A stretch of DNA of 64,000 bases from Alphaproteobacteria bacterium (GCA_018969015.1 JAGWZE010000010.1:1-64000), one strand, 5' to 3'. Shown: positions 11,056-20,701, numbered from the stretch's first letter. Notes: generated from the sequence alone by a model not told the origin. Numbers and translations are program-made.

Positions 11056-11111
11056 GGCCGCCTTCTAAGCCGCTTCGCGCCGGGGCGGAACGCCCCGCGC
11101 GCGGGCCGGCG

Positions 11112-11735
11112 TCAGTCGAACGCGCCGGCGGCGAGCGCGGCGACGATCTTGTCGCGGATGGGCTTGTAGTGATCGAGCGCCTGCGCCGGCGTCCAGCCAT
11201 GAACGAGGGCCATACGGAGCACCTCGGCGTAGGACGTGCTGGCCATCGCCAAAGCGGTGTCGAGGGCGACGTCGCCGGCCTTGGACGCCTTGGCGCGCAT
11301 CAGCCGGCGCACGATCGCCATCCGCGGCTCCATGGCCTGGCGGAGGCGCTCGTCCTGTTCGGGGCGCAGCCGCCACGTCATCTCCATGAGAGACACCGTG
11401 CGGTACGGGCTCTCGAGATCGGCGGCGAGCGCGAATTTGCAGAGATCGTCCAGAGACTTGAACGCGCCGCGGGACTCTTTGGCGGCGAGCTGCGCGTTGA
11501 ACGTCTCCTCCATCCGCGTCGTGAGAGACTCGAACAGGAGATCGCTCTTCGATCCGAAATAGCGAATGATCAGCGCCGCAGAGACGCCCGCCTCGCGCGC
11601 GACGTCCCGGAGCTGGATTTCCTCGCCCAATCCCCGCTCGATCATGTCGATCATGCAGCGGAGAATCCGCTCGCGGGTTTCGGCCCCGCCGCGAAGGCGC
11701 GAGCTCTGGCCGGAGATGTCGATGTCTGGTCCCAT
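11112..11735 (-). CDS. TetR/AcrR family transcriptional regulator
   Basis: A 207-residue one-component regulator. The N-terminal HTH (about residues 20-66) reads TRERILRCMIDMIERG and VAREAGVSAALIIRYFGSK, a typical TetR recognition helix. The C-terminal ligand domain has no recognisable family motif. It lies downstream of mutM on the same strand (40-bp gap) and upstream of the exported hypothetical protein. Its target and ligand are unknown; the tail residues AGAFD end the protein. Confidence 0.88.
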   Translation of the reverse strand: MGPDIDISGQSSRLRGGAETRERILRCMIDMIERGLGEEIQLRDVAREAGVSAALIIRYFGSKSDLLFESLTTRMEETFNAQLAAKESRGAFKSLDDLCKFALAADLESPYRTVSLMEMTWRLRPEQDERLRQAMEPRMAIVRRLMRAKASKAGDVALDTALAMASTSYAEVLRMALVHGWTPAQALDHYKPIRDKIVAALAAGAFD

Positions 11736-11775
11736 GCGTCTGCTTTAAGCCCGATTTGGGCGGAAACGCCAGCGC

Positions 11776-12654
11776 CTATGACTGACAGGCGGCGCAATAG
11801 AAGGTGGATCGGCCGCCCTGCGTCTTGCGGTGCACAAGACCTGCGCAGCCCGCGCGCGGGCAAGCGGCGCCTTCACGGTCATAGACCTGAAAACGATGTT
11901 GAAAATACCCCAGCGCACCCTGGGCTCCAGCGAAGTCGCGCAAGCTCGAGCCCCCCGCCTCTATCGCAGACGCGAGCACGTCCTTGATGGCCGTGACCAG
12001 CCGGTCGAGACGGCGGCGGGAAACGCGACCGGCCGGTCGGTTTGGGGAGATGCCCGCCATGAACAGGGCTTCGCAGACATAGATGTTGCCCAACCCGGCC
12101 ACGACTTTTTGATCCAGCAGGGCAGACTTGATCGGCGTCCGCGCGCCTCGCAGCGCCGCGGCGAGGACGGCGCCGTCGAAGCCGGGATCCAGCGGTTCGG
12201 GTCCCATGTCGGCGAACGCGCGATGCCCGGCGAGCGCGGCGGTCGGCGCGAGGTCCATGAAGCCGAACCGGCGCGGATCGTTGTACTCGACGCGGACGCC
12301 GGCGTCGGTCTCGAAGACGACGTGCGTGTGGACCGGGTTCGGGGGCGTGGCGAAATAGAAGGCGCCGGGCGCGCCGCCGGCGGCGGCTGCGGTGTCGCCG
12401 GGCGCAACGACCGTGAAGCGGCCGGACATGCCCAGATGGGCGATCAGGGTCTCGCCGGTGTCGAGGGCGGCCAGAAGGTACTTCGCGCGGCGCTCGAGCG
12501 CCTCGATGCGGGCGCCCGTGAGCCTGTCGGCGAACCGCTCCGGCAGCGGGAAGCGCAGATCGGGCCGTCGCGCCTCGACCCGCACCAGACGCCGGCCGAC
12601 CAGCGAGGGCGCGAGCCCGCGGCGGACCGTCTCGACTTCGGGAAGTTCAGGCAC
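11776..12654 (-). CDS. mutM: Formamidopyrimidine-DNA glycosylase
   Basis: Base-excision repair enzyme that removes 8-oxoguanine and FapyG and nicks the strand. 292 residues. The catalytic residue is the N-terminal proline exposed after Met removal, so the protein must begin [12 protein letters not shown]. The GTG at 12654 directly precedes the CCT of that proline and is therefore the start; a TTG 12 nt upstream would leave the proline internal and is rejected. Other marks are the conserved Lys in [15 protein letters not shown], and a C-terminal zinc finger with C-x4-C and C-x2-C pairs (CPRAGC, CAAC). It diverges from ubiE across an 86-bp promoter region. Confidence 0.96.
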   Translation of the reverse strand: MPELPEVETVRRGLAPSLVGRRLVRVEARRPDLRFPLPERFADRLTGARIEALERRAKYLLAALDTGETLIAHLGMSGRFTVVAPGDTAAAAGGAPGAFYFATPPNPVHTHVVFETDAGVRVEYNDPRRFGFMDLAPTAALAGHRAFADMGPEPLDPGFDGAVLAAALRGARTPIKSALLDQKVVAGLGNIYVCEALFMAGISPNRPAGRVSRRRLDRLVTAIKDVLASAIEAGGSSLRDFAGAQGALGYFQHRFQVYDREGAACPRAGCAGLVHRKTQGGRSTFYCAACQS

Positions 12655-12740
12655 GCCCGGCGCCAATCAATTGGAAACAAAGGATGAATGCACGCGGCTC
12701 TATAGCGCCTTAACCACCCCGCCGCTATTGTCCCCGCGCC

Positions 12741-13520
12741 ATGGCCGAAGTCCGCCCCCCCTCACCCGACGAAGAACCCGCCTCGTTCGGGTTCAACACC
12801 GTTCCGCGCGCGGAAAAAGCCAAGCTCGTCAAAGGGGTGTTCGATCGCGTCGCGCGCAACTACGACCTGATGAACGACCTCATGTCCGCCGGCCTGCACC
12901 GGGTCTGGAAGGACGCGTTCGCGGATTTCGTGAACCCGCAGCCGGGCGAAACGATCTACGACCTCGCCGGCGGCACGGGCGATATCGCCCGCCGGCTGGC
13001 CAAGCGGGCCGACAAGGCGCGCCGGCGGCGCGGCGGTTTGCCGGCGCGGATCGTGGTCTCCGACATCAACGAGGAGATGCTGGCGGCGGGCCGCACGCGC
13101 GGCGACGACGGGCTGGAGTGGGAACAGGCCGACGCCGAGAACCTGCCCTTCCCCGACGCGTCCGCGGACGCCGTCACGATCGCCTTCGGCATCCGCAACG
13201 TCACCGATATCGACAAGGTGCTGCGCGAGGCGCGGCGCGTGCTGAAGCCGGGCGGGCGCTTCGCCTGCCTCGAGTTCTCGCGCCTCGCCGTCGGCGCGCT
13301 CGAGCCGGCCTATGATCTCTACTCGTTCCAGGTGATCCCGCGCGTGGGCAAGCTCGTGGCCAATGACGAGGCGGCGTACCGCTACCTCGTCGAGAGCATT
13401 CGACGCTTTCCCGAGCAGGAGAAGTTCCTGGCGATGATCCGCGGCGCCGGGTTCGGCCGCGCGGGCTTCCGCAACTTCACCGCCGGCGTCGCCGCCCTCC
13501 ATTATGGCTGGGCCGTGTGA
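12741..13520 (+). CDS. ubiE: Ubiquinone/menaquinone C-methyltransferase
   Basis: SAM-dependent methyltransferase acting on the benzoquinol ring in ubiquinone synthesis. 259 residues. Family motifs are [14 protein letters not shown], the SAM-binding [11 protein letters not shown] (motif I), [18 protein letters not shown] and [14 protein letters not shown]. It opens a tight plus-strand operon ubiE-ubiB-coaBC, with the ubiE stop overlapping the ubiB start. Confidence 0.96.
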   Translation: MAEVRPPSPDEEPASFGFNTVPRAEKAKLVKGVFDRVARNYDLMNDLMSAGLHRVWKDAFADFVNPQPGETIYDLAGGTGDIARRLAKRADKARRRRGGLPARIVVSDINEEMLAAGRTRGDDGLEWEQADAENLPFPDASADAVTIAFGIRNVTDIDKVLREARRVLKPGGRFACLEFSRLAVGALEPAYDLYSFQVIPRVGKLVANDEAAYRYLVESIRRFPEQEKFLAMIRGAGFGRAGFRNFTAGVAALHYGWAV

Positions 13521-15046
13521 TGCTGGGCATCGACCACATCTTCCGGCTCCTGCGCGTGGGCATCGTGCTCGTGCGCTACGACGCGCTCTTCCCGCGCGAG
13601 TATCAGGAGCGGCTGCCTATTCCGTGGCGCGTCGTGGCGCAGGGCTTGCGGCTGTTTGCCCGCCGGCGCCGCCCGAAATCGCCGGGCGCGCGCCTGGCAA
13701 TGGCGCTCGAAAAGCTCGGCCCGGCGTACGTCAAACTCGGGCAGTTCCTCGCGACGCGGCCCGACATCATCGGCGTGACCGCGGCGCAGGATCTCGGCCG
13801 CCTGAAAGACCGCCTGCCCCCATTTGCGCGGGACCGTGCGCTCGACACGATCAACGCCGAGCTCGGCGCGACCGAATCGCTGTTCGGCGCGATCTCGGAA
13901 GCGCTGGCGGCGGCGTCGATCGCGCAGGTGCACATGTCGGTGCATCCCCGCAGCGGCACGATGGCGGTGAAGGTGCTCCGCCCCCGGATCGAACGGAAAC
14001 TGCGGCGCGAGATGGATGCGCTGCGCTTCGGCGCGAAGCTGATCGAGTTCTTCTCGGTGCGCTCGCGCCGGCTCGAGCCGGTGCAGTTCGTCGAGACGGT
14101 GGCGACGGCGCTCGAGCGCGAGCTGGATTTGCGTCTGGAAGCCGGCGCCGCGGCGGAGTTCCGCGAAGTGGCGGCAAAGGACGGGTTCCTGGCCGTTCCG
14201 GAGATCGACTGGTCGCGCTCCTCGAAGCGCGTGCTGACGCAGACCTGGGTGGAAGGCGTTTCGCTGACCGATTCCGCGGGACTCGACCGCGCCGGCGCCG
14301 ATCGCCCGGCGCTTGCCGTGAAGGTCACGCGCGGGTTCCTCGCGGCGGCGCTCGACTACGGCTTCTTCCACGCCGACATGCACGAGGGCAACCTCATCTA
14401 CGGCAAGGACGGGCAGCTCTGGGTCGTCGATTTCGGCATCATGGGCCGGATCGGCAAGAAGGAGCGCCGGTACCTCGCGGAGATTCTGTATGGCTTCCTG
14501 CGCCGCGACTATCGCCGCGTCGCCGAGGTGCATGGCGAAGCGGGCTACGTGCCGGAGAAGTACACCGTCGACGAATTCGCCCAGGCGCTGCGCGCCATCG
14601 GCGAACCGATCTTCGGCAAGACCGCCGACGAAGTCTCGATGAGCCGCCTGCTGCTCCAGCTGTTCGACGTGACGCACCTGTTCGGCATGCATCTGCGGCC
14701 CGAACTCGTGCTGCTGCAGAAGACGATGGTGCAGGTCGAGGGCGTGGCGCGCGGGCTCGATCCCAAGCACGACATGTGGGGCGCGGCGCGCCCGATCGTT
14801 GAGCGCTGGGTGAAGCGCGAGCTCGGCGCGGAGGCGATGGGACGGCGCGTGATGGACGAGGCCGCCGGCGGCATCGCCGCGCTGCGCCGTCTGCCGCAGA
14901 CGCTCGCCGCGCTGGAGGGCGCCGCCGAGGAGATCCGTCGCGGACCGCCGCCGGCCGAGCGCGCGCGCTTCCAGTGGATGAGCTTCTTCGTGGGCTTCGC
15001 CGTGGGCGGCGTGCTCGTGTTCATGGCCTACTACGCGGGCCTCTGA
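13520..15046 (+). CDS. ubiB: UbiB/ABC1 atypical protein kinase-like ATPase
   Basis: Membrane-associated ATPase required for ubiquinone biosynthesis. About 508 residues. The KxGQ motif appears in AYVKLGQFLATRPDI, the Ala-rich loop in AAASIAQVHM, the ATP-binding Lys in MAVKVLRPRIE, and the catalytic segments in FHADMHEGNLIYG and VVDFGIMG. A hydrophobic C-terminal tail, FFVGFAVGGVLVFMAYY, anchors it to the membrane. The ATG at 13520 overlaps the ubiE TGA by one base; a GTG three bases upstream is an equal alternative. coaBC starts one base after its stop codon. Confidence 0.95.
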   Translation: MLGIDHIFRLLRVGIVLVRYDALFPREYQERLPIPWRVVAQGLRLFARRRRPKSPGARLAMALEKLGPAYVKLGQFLATRPDIIGVTAAQDLGRLKDRLPPFARDRALDTINAELGATESLFGAISEALAAASIAQVHMSVHPRSGTMAVKVLRPRIERKLRREMDALRFGAKLIEFFSVRSRRLEPVQFVETVATALERELDLRLEAGAAAEFREVAAKDGFLAVPEIDWSRSSKRVLTQTWVEGVSLTDSAGLDRAGADRPALAVKVTRGFLAAALDYGFFHADMHEGNLIYGKDGQLWVVDFGIMGRIGKKERRYLAEILYGFLRRDYRRVAEVHGEAGYVPEKYTVDEFAQALRAIGEPIFGKTADEVSMSRLLLQLFDVTHLFGMHLRPELVLLQKTMVQVEGVARGLDPKHDMWGAARPIVERWVKRELGAEAMGRRVMDEAAGGIAALRRLPQTLAALEGAAEEIRRGPPPAERARFQWMSFFVGFAVGGVLVFMAYYAGL

Positions 15047-15047
15047 G

Positions 15048-16268
15048 ATGGGCGAGCGGCGCATCCTCCTCATCGTCGGCGGCGGCATCGCCGCCTACAA
15101 GAGCCTCGAGCTGGTGCGCCTGCTCGCAGCGGAGAACGTGCGCACGCGCGCGATCCTGACGGCGGCAGGCGCGCAATTCGTGACGCCGCTCTCGCTCGGC
15201 GCCCTGACGCAAGACAAGGTCTATCGCGACCTGTTCGACCTCACCGACGAAGCCGAGATGGGGCATATCGAACTGTCGCGGCAGGCCGATCTCGTCGTCG
15301 TCGCGCCCGCCACCGCCGACCTGATGGCGCGCGCGGCGAACGGGCTGGCCAACGATCTCGCCACGACCGCCCTGCTCGCCACCGACAAGCCGGTGATGAT
15401 GGCGCCGGCGATGAACGTGCGGATGTGGGAGCACGCGGCGACGCAGCGCAATCTCGCGCAACTGAAGGCCGACGGCGTCACGTTCGTGGGCCCCGACGAC
15501 GGCGCGATGGCATGCGGCGAGTTCGGCCCGGGGCGCATGGCCGAGCCGGCCGCGATCCGCGACGCAGTGATGGCGTTCTACGCGCACCGCGGCGTTGGCG
15601 CGGGCGTCGCCGCCACCGGCGCGCGCCCGCTGCAGGGGCGGCGCATCCTCGTCACCGCCGGGCCGACGATCGAGCCGATCGATCCCGTGCGATTCCTGTC
15701 GAACCGCTCCTCGGGAAAGCAGGGCTTCGCGATCGCCGCGGAGCTCGCGAAGCTCGGCGCGGACGTGCGTCTCGTCGCCGGCCCCGTGGGCCTCGATAAT
15801 CCCTCGGGCGTCACGGTCACGCGCGTCGAGACCGCCGCCCAGATGCTCGGCGCATGCCAGGCCGCCCTGCCCGCCGACGCGGCGGTGTGCGTGGCGGCCG
15901 TCGCCGATTGGCGGCCGGCGGCCGTCGCCGCCACGAAGCTCAAGAAGACCAAGACCGGCCTGCCCGCGATCACGCTGGCCGAGAACCCGGACATCCTCGC
16001 CACATTGTCCGCCCCCGGACCAAACCGTCCGCGGCTGGTGGTGGGCTTCGCCGCCGAGACGGACGACGTGGAGGCGCATGCGCGCGCCAAGCTCGCCCGC
16101 AAAGGCTGCGACTGGATCGTCGCGAACGACGTTTCAGGCGACGTGATGGGCGGCGACGCCAACGAGGTGGCGATCGTCACCGCCGCCGGCGTCGAACGCT
16201 GGCCCCGCGCGCCGAAGGGGGCGGTGGCCGCCCGCCTCGCCCACGCCATAGCCGCGGCCCTGGCCTGA
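15048..16268 (+). CDS. coaBC: Bifunctional phosphopantothenoylcysteine decarboxylase/synthetase
   Basis: Joins 4'-phosphopantothenate to cysteine (CoaB) and decarboxylates the product (CoaC) in CoA synthesis. 406 residues. The FMN-binding CoaC half (about 1-185) has VGGGIAAYKSLELV, PAMNVRMW and the active-site ACGEFGPGRM. The CoaB half starts at GRRILVTAGPTIEPIDPVRF and includes NRSSGKQGFAIA. It is the third gene of the ubiE-ubiB-coaBC operon, one nucleotide after ubiB. Confidence 0.96.
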   Translation: MGERRILLIVGGGIAAYKSLELVRLLAAENVRTRAILTAAGAQFVTPLSLGALTQDKVYRDLFDLTDEAEMGHIELSRQADLVVVAPATADLMARAANGLANDLATTALLATDKPVMMAPAMNVRMWEHAATQRNLAQLKADGVTFVGPDDGAMACGEFGPGRMAEPAAIRDAVMAFYAHRGVGAGVAATGARPLQGRRILVTAGPTIEPIDPVRFLSNRSSGKQGFAIAAELAKLGADVRLVAGPVGLDNPSGVTVTRVETAAQMLGACQAALPADAAVCVAAVADWRPAAVAATKLKKTKTGLPAITLAENPDILATLSAPGPNRPRLVVGFAAETDDVEAHARAKLARKGCDWIVANDVSGDVMGGDANEVAIVTAAGVERWPRAPKGAVAARLAHAIAAALA

Positions 16269-16480
16269 CGCCGCAAGGGCATTGCGCCCAATCTGGACGA
16301 CGAAAGGCCGAACCCGGACGTTTTCGGCGATCGCCGTTCGACTTCTTTAAGCCCTTGCGCCGTATCCTGGTGGATAGGGACGCAAAATCCGCCGCGCGAA
16401 CCGCGCGGGGCCCTTTCGCGGCGCTCGGTGCGCCGTTGAAGGCCGCAGGCTGCGCCGGACGTCCCGAACGGGAGAGGCGC

Positions 16481-17851
16481 GTGACCAACGCGGACCGGAT
16501 TGCGGTGGGCCCAGGCGACGACGGTCTCGGCGGACTGCCGGACGCGATCGCGGTCTCGCGGCGCGGCCTTCCGGCGCGCCTCGCCTCGGCCGCGCTCGGC
16601 GCCGCGGTGATGAGCCCCTGGCTGGGGCCCTTCGCCTGTCTGTTCTGGTTCGCCGTCGTCGTGGCGTACGAGCTCAATTTCCATTTCCTCCTGGTCCGGC
16701 ACGTCGTCGCACTGCATGCGCGCGCGCCGCACCGCGCCGAGCTGGCGCACAACGCGATCTGCGCGGGGGGCGGCCTCGTCTATGTCTGCGCGCCGGCGGC
16801 GTCGTGGGTGGCGGGCGGCACGGTGGGCGCCATTTTCGCCGTGTGCTGGCTCGCCGGCACGATGATCCATGGCTTCCATTACTACTCGCACCGGCGCGGC
16901 GCCCTGATCGCGGCGATCGGCTCGCCACTCGTCGTCATGGTGACCTTCCCTATCCTGACGCTCGGGCTGACGATCGCGGGTCTCGCGGTGACGCTGGTGA
17001 TGGCGCAGCTGATCGCCATCTCGATTTTCGGCGCCCGCGACTTCGAACGCCTGCGTGCGGAGCGGGACGCCCACGATCGCGCGCGGCGCGCCGCCGAAGC
17101 TGCGAGCGCGGCGAAATCGCAGTTCCTCGCGGTGATGAGCCACGAGCTGCGCACACCTTTGAACGCCGTGATCGGCTACGCCGAAATCCTCGAGGAAGAC
17201 GCCGAGAACGGCGCGGCGCGCGCGCAGGACGCGCAGCGCATCCAGGCGGCGGCGCGGCATCTGCTTTCGCTGATCAGCGACGTGCTCGACATGTCGAAGA
17301 TCGAGGCCGGGCGCATGGAGCTCGCGCCCGCCGACACCGACATCGCCGCGCTGGTGACGGACGTGGGCGCGACGGTGCGCAGCGTCGCGGAGTCGAACGG
17401 CAACCGCCTCACCCTGTTGATCGAGCCGGGCGTCGGGCATGCGTGGGTCGATCCGGTGAAGCTGCGGCAGTGCCTGCTGAACCTCGCCTCGAACGCCTGC
17501 AAGTTCACCGAGAACGGCGAAGTGGTGATCGCGGCGCGGCGGGAGGTCGACGCGCTCGGCGCGCGGCTCGCCTTCACGGTCAGCGACACCGGCGTCGGGA
17601 TCGCGCCGGACCAGGCCGAGCGGCTGTTCATGCCGTTCACGCAGCTCGATGCGACCAAGAAGCGCCGTCACAGCGGCACCGGGCTGGGGCTGGCGATCAC
17701 GCGCGAGCTCGCGCGGCTCATGGACGGCGACGTGGAGCTGGCGCCGTCCCACGGACGGGGCGCGGTGTTCCGGCTGTGGACGCCGCTGCGGGCCGCGCCG
17801 GTCGCGGCGCTCCCCCGTTCCGCCGAGAGCGACATCGCCGACGCGGCCTGA
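16481..17851 (+). CDS. Membrane sensor histidine kinase
   Basis: A 456-residue two-component kinase. Residues 30-185 carry five to six membrane segments without a recognisable periplasmic sensor. HisKA follows with FLAVMSHELRTPLNAVIGYA (phospho-acceptor H221), then the HATPase motifs NLASNACKFTENG (N box), SDTGVGIAPD (G1) and GTGLGLAITREL (G2). The start is GTG at 16481, preceded by GGGAGAGG; the open frame reaches further upstream only as a shadow of coaBC. It sits between coaBC and dut with no response regulator gene beside it, so its partner is elsewhere. The N-terminal seven-helix-like sensor suggests it detects a membrane signal. Confidence 0.9.
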   Translation: MTNADRIAVGPGDDGLGGLPDAIAVSRRGLPARLASAALGAAVMSPWLGPFACLFWFAVVVAYELNFHFLLVRHVVALHARAPHRAELAHNAICAGGGLVYVCAPAASWVAGGTVGAIFAVCWLAGTMIHGFHYYSHRRGALIAAIGSPLVVMVTFPILTLGLTIAGLAVTLVMAQLIAISIFGARDFERLRAERDAHDRARRAAEAASAAKSQFLAVMSHELRTPLNAVIGYAEILEEDAENGAARAQDAQRIQAAARHLLSLISDVLDMSKIEAGRMELAPADTDIAALVTDVGATVRSVAESNGNRLTLLIEPGVGHAWVDPVKLRQCLLNLASNACKFTENGEVVIAARREVDALGARLAFTVSDTGVGIAPDQAERLFMPFTQLDATKKRRHSGTGLGLAITRELARLMDGDVELAPSHGRGAVFRLWTPLRAAPVAALPRSAESDIADAA

Positions 17852-17882
17852 ACGCATGGCGCGAATCCGCTAAGGTCTGCGG

Positions 17883-18338
17883 ATGACCACGCCGCAGATC
17901 GCCGTTCGCCGGCTTCCCCACAATCCCGACCTGCCTTTGCCCGCCTACGAGACCGCGCTGGCGGCCGGAATGGATCTGCGCGCGGCCGTGCCGGAAGACG
18001 CGCCGCTGACGCTGGAGCCCGGCGCGCGGGCGCTCGTGCCCACTGGCCTCGCGATGGCGCTGCCGCCCGGTTTCGAGGCGCAGATCCGGCCGCGCTCGGG
18101 GCTGGCGCTCAAGCACGGGCTCACCTGCCTCAATACGCCCGGCACGATCGACGCCGACTATCGCGGCGAGGTGCAGGTGCTGCTGATCAATCTGGGCCAG
18201 GCGCCGTTCGTGATCCGCCGCGGCGAACGCATCGCGCAGATGGTGATCGCACCGGTGACCCAGGCCGTGTGGCGCGAGACCGACACGCTCGACGACACCG
18301 CCCGCGGCGCCGGCGGGTTCGGCTCGACCGGACGGTGA
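17883..18338 (+). CDS. dut: Deoxyuridine 5'-triphosphate nucleotidohydrolase
   Basis: Homotrimeric dUTPase that converts dUTP to dUMP and PPi, preventing uracil incorporation and supplying dTMP synthesis. 151 residues. All five motifs are visible: AGMDLRA (I), RSGLALKHG (II), [11 protein letters not shown] (III, with the catalytic Asp), [10 protein letters not shown] (IV) and [11 protein letters not shown] (V, C-terminal arm). It begins 31 bp after the histidine kinase stop codon on the same strand. Confidence 0.97.
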   Translation: MTTPQIAVRRLPHNPDLPLPAYETALAAGMDLRAAVPEDAPLTLEPGARALVPTGLAMALPPGFEAQIRPRSGLALKHGLTCLNTPGTIDADYRGEVQVLLINLGQAPFVIRRGERIAQMVIAPVTQAVWRETDTLDDTARGAGGFGSTGR

Positions 18339-18428
18339 ATCTTTAGCTGCGCTATATAGTCCAGCCGAGAACTCCTCGCTTCGCCCGGCGTTCGCCCGGC
18401 GTTACCCTGACGGGACGAGGAGACGACC

Positions 18429-19415
18429 ATGGCCGACCAGATTTCCACCGACGCGACCCCCGGCAAAGGCACGGTCGGCCGCGGCCGCATCTATGACGAT
18501 ATCACCGCCACGATCGGCGACACCCCCCTCGTCCGGCTGCCGAAGCTCGCCAAGGCGCACGGCGTGAAGGCGGACCTGATCGGCAAGCTCGAATTCTTCA
18601 ACCCGATCGCCTCCGTGAAGGACCGGATCGGCGTGGCGATGATCACCGATCTCGAAGCGCAAGGCGTGCTCAAGAAAGACAGCGTCCTGATCGAGCCGAC
18701 TTCGGGCAACACCGGGATCGCGCTCGCGTTCGTGGCGGCGCAGCGCGGCTACCGCCTGATCCTCGTAATGCCCGAGACGATGTCGCTCGAGCGGCGCAAG
18801 ATGCTGTCGCTGCTCGGCGCCGAGCTCGTGCTGACACCCGGCCCCGAAGGCATGCGCGGCGCGGTGGCGCGGGCGAAAGAGCTCGTCGCGGCGACGCCGA
18901 ACGCGATCATGCCGCAGCAGTTTGCCAATCCGTCGAACCCCGCCGTGCATCGCCGCACGACCGCGGAAGAAATCTGGACCGACACGGGCGGCAAGCTCGA
19001 CTATTTCGTCTCCGGCGTCGGCACGGGCGGCACGATCACGGGCGTCGGCCAGGTGCTGAAGCCGCGTCTGCCGAATCTGCGCGTCATCGCCGTCGAGCCG
19101 GAAGCGTCGCCGATCCTGTCGGGCGGCGCGCCGGGACCGCACAAGATCCAGGGCATCGGCGCGGGCTTCGTGCCGGACATTCTCGACAAGTCGGTGATCG
19201 ACGAGGTCGTCACGGTGTCCAACGACGAGTCGTTCGCGCTGGCGCGCGAGGCGGCGCGGCTCGAAGGTCTGCCGGGCGGTATTTCCTCGGGCGCGGCGCT
19301 TGCGGCGGCGATCAAGGTCGGTCGTCGTCCCGAAGCCGAAGGCAAACGCATCGTCGCGATCATTCCGAGTTTCGCGGAGCGCTATTTGTCGACGGCGCTG
19401 TTCGACGGACTCTGA
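18429..19415 (+). CDS. cysK: Cysteine synthase (O-acetylserine sulfhydrylase)
   Basis: PLP enzyme making L-cysteine from O-acetylserine and sulfide. 328 residues, with IGDTPLVRL, the PLP lysine in [11 protein letters not shown], the substrate loop [10 protein letters not shown] and the phosphate-binding [12 protein letters not shown]. It starts behind an AGGAG-like site (GACGAGGAGACGACC-ATG). It is followed 94 bp later by a small HTH protein. CysK rather than CysM is favoured by the [10 protein letters not shown] and TSGNTG context and the C-terminal [12 protein letters not shown]. Confidence 0.93.
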   Translation: MADQISTDATPGKGTVGRGRIYDDITATIGDTPLVRLPKLAKAHGVKADLIGKLEFFNPIASVKDRIGVAMITDLEAQGVLKKDSVLIEPTSGNTGIALAFVAAQRGYRLILVMPETMSLERRKMLSLLGAELVLTPGPEGMRGAVARAKELVAATPNAIMPQQFANPSNPAVHRRTTAEEIWTDTGGKLDYFVSGVGTGGTITGVGQVLKPRLPNLRVIAVEPEASPILSGGAPGPHKIQGIGAGFVPDILDKSVIDEVVTVSNDESFALAREAARLEGLPGGISSGAALAAAIKVGRRPEAEGKRIVAIIPSFAERYLSTALFDGL

Positions 19416-19465
19416 ATTAACCCCTTTTTCAAGTTTCGCATCGCCCGAATCCGGTTGCTCCGGAT

Positions 19466-19483
19466 GGTGTGAACCTGTACACC
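19466..19483. promoter_or_regulatory. Inverted repeat upstream of the small HTH gene
   Basis: GGTGT and ACACC arms flank an 8-nt spacer (GGTGTGAACCTGTACACC) 26 bp before the proposed start of the HTH gene. It could be an autoregulatory operator; that is inference from position and symmetry only. Confidence 0.4.
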
Positions 19484-19509
19484 TTTTGCACGTCTTGAAG
19501 GGGTGCACG

Positions 19510-19968
19510 GTGGACAGGATCGGCGCGCGTTTCGGTTTACTTTTTCCACTCATCAACACGCACTATCTACGCATGATGGTGATGTGGCGCTCCGCCTTCG
19601 ATGGTGACTTGGAGAAAGTCATGATCGTCAGCGCCGTGATCGATCAGGGCATGAAGGCCTCAGGATTCGCGGAGCAGTCATACGAATCGTATCTGGGTTC
19701 ATTCATTTTCGAGAACCAGGCGCCGCCCACGAACGTGCAATCGATCGCAGATTTCACCGGCATTCCGCGCGAAACCGTGCGCCGCAAGGTAAATGATTTG
19801 TGTGCGAAAGGCTGGCTCGATCGCGACAAAGACGGCGCGGTTCGTTTGGCTATCCAGGGCGCTTTGGATTTGGCTCCGCAATTGCGGGAGATGGCGCGGC
19901 AATTGGAGAAATTGTCCGCTGCTATTTCCGATGCATTGCGGAATGGAGATTTCCGTCAGGCCGTTTGA
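19510..19968 (+). CDS. Small winged-HTH-like regulator
   Basis: About 152 residues. The frame is open further upstream only because it overlaps cysK antisense-like sequence; the start proposed here is GTG 19510 (or ATG 19573), downstream of the cysK stop. Residues about 70-115 contain SIADFTGIPRETVRRKVNDL, which reads as a helix-turn-helix with the recognition helix ETVRRKVNDLCAKGWL followed by a short wing (RDKDGAVRL). The N-terminal half is helical. No family name is assigned. An inverted repeat lies just upstream and may be its own operator. It is on the same strand as cysK but probably has its own promoter. Confidence 0.7.
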   Translation: MDRIGARFGLLFPLINTHYLRMMVMWRSAFDGDLEKVMIVSAVIDQGMKASGFAEQSYESYLGSFIFENQAPPTNVQSIADFTGIPRETVRRKVNDLCAKGWLDRDKDGAVRLAIQGALDLAPQLREMARQLEKLSAAISDALRNGDFRQAV

Positions 19969-20027
19969 GCGACCGCCCGAATTGGGCGATCGCGTGCTGC
20001 GAAATGTGCGCGCATTTTGGGGCGCGG

Positions 20028-20125
20028 AACGCACGAACAAACGAGCGCACAGAGCACCAACGAAGACGGGACGAACGTACGAGCCACGAACGGGCGAACG
20101 CACGAACGGATAAACGCACGAGAAG
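20028..20125. repeat. Degenerate ACGAACG-type short repeats
   Basis: An intergenic stretch with about ten irregularly spaced copies of ACGAACG or ACGA, for example ACGAACGTACGAGCCACGAA. It codes for no supported protein. The spacing is uneven, so it is neither a clean tandem array nor CRISPR-like. It adjoins the terminator of the csg genes. Confidence 0.55.
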
Positions 20126-20127
20126 AA

Positions 20128-20154
20128 GCGGCGAGCGCGCGATGCGCTCGCCGC
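20128..20154 (-). terminator. Probable terminator of the csgA-csgH transcript
   Basis: A perfect 11-bp stem, GCGGCGAGCGC / GCGCTCGCCGC, with a 5-nt loop, 40 bp past the csgH stop. On the minus strand it is followed by TTCTTCTCG, a moderately T-rich tail, so termination of the minus-strand csg transcript is more likely than of the HTH gene on the other strand. Confidence 0.6.
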
Positions 20155-20193
20155 AAGTCATTGGGGAGGGGCGAAGCTTCGGCCGGACGCGTG

Positions 20194-20589
20194 TCAGGCG
20201 CCGCGCGGCGCGGTGGCGACGCAGACGGGGCCGACGCGATCGCTGACGACGAGGCGCGCGGTGTAGCGCAACGGGCGCGCGCCCATGTCGACCGAGCCGA
20301 GCGTTTCGGCGCGTCCCGGCGCGACGCGGACCGCCCCGCCCTGCTCGACGCTGGCCGAGCCGCTGCGCGAGATCTTGTCCACCGAGAATTCGTACGAGCC
20401 GGCCATCGGACGCGAGGACCAGACGACGGGGACGAGCGCGACGCCGCCGCGTCCGCGCGACTCGCGGATCGCGCAGGACACCGGCGCGGCGTCACGATAG
20501 GCGGGGCGCGCGTCGGCCACGGGCGGCGCGGGCGTGGCGCAGGCGGCCAGCACGGCGGCGGCGGCGAGCGCGGATGCGAGGATCTTCAT
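20194..20589 (-). CDS. csgH: CsgH-like curli assembly chaperone, lipoprotein-like leader
   Basis: A 131-residue secreted protein matching the CsgH domain found with alphaproteobacterial curli genes. CsgH is a periplasmic beta-sandwich that binds CsgA-type subunits and blocks premature amyloid formation. Recognisable are the first cysteine strand VSCAIRES, the MAGSYEFSVDKIS strand, SASVEQGG, and the second cysteine in VGPVCVAT; C39 and the late Cys probably form the domain's disulfide. The leader MKILASALAAAAVLAACA has a lipobox-like LAAC, so it may be lipid-anchored, which is unusual for CsgH. GAGGAG precedes the ATG. It lies 112 bp downstream of the curlin gene on the same strand. Confidence 0.8.
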   Translation of the reverse strand: MKILASALAAAAVLAACATPAPPVADARPAYRDAAPVSCAIRESRGRGGVALVPVVWSSRPMAGSYEFSVDKISRSGSASVEQGGAVRVAPGRAETLGSVDMGARPLRYTARLVVSDRVGPVCVATAPRGA

Positions 20590-20701
20590 GACGATCTCCT
20601 CTGTGCAATAACGCGGGGGGCGCGAAGCGAAGCGGGCGCAGGGCGGCGGCGGCCTCGGCGCCGACGGGGGAGGTCGTCGACGCCGAGGGTTTCACGCACC
20701 G

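Noticed and set aside
12655-12666. TTG start for mutM four codons upstream
   Set aside because: MutM needs Pro as the residue directly after Met; the GTG at 12654 satisfies this.
20028-20125. CRISPR array
   Set aside because: Repeats are 4-7 nt, unevenly spaced and lack unique spacers of constant length.
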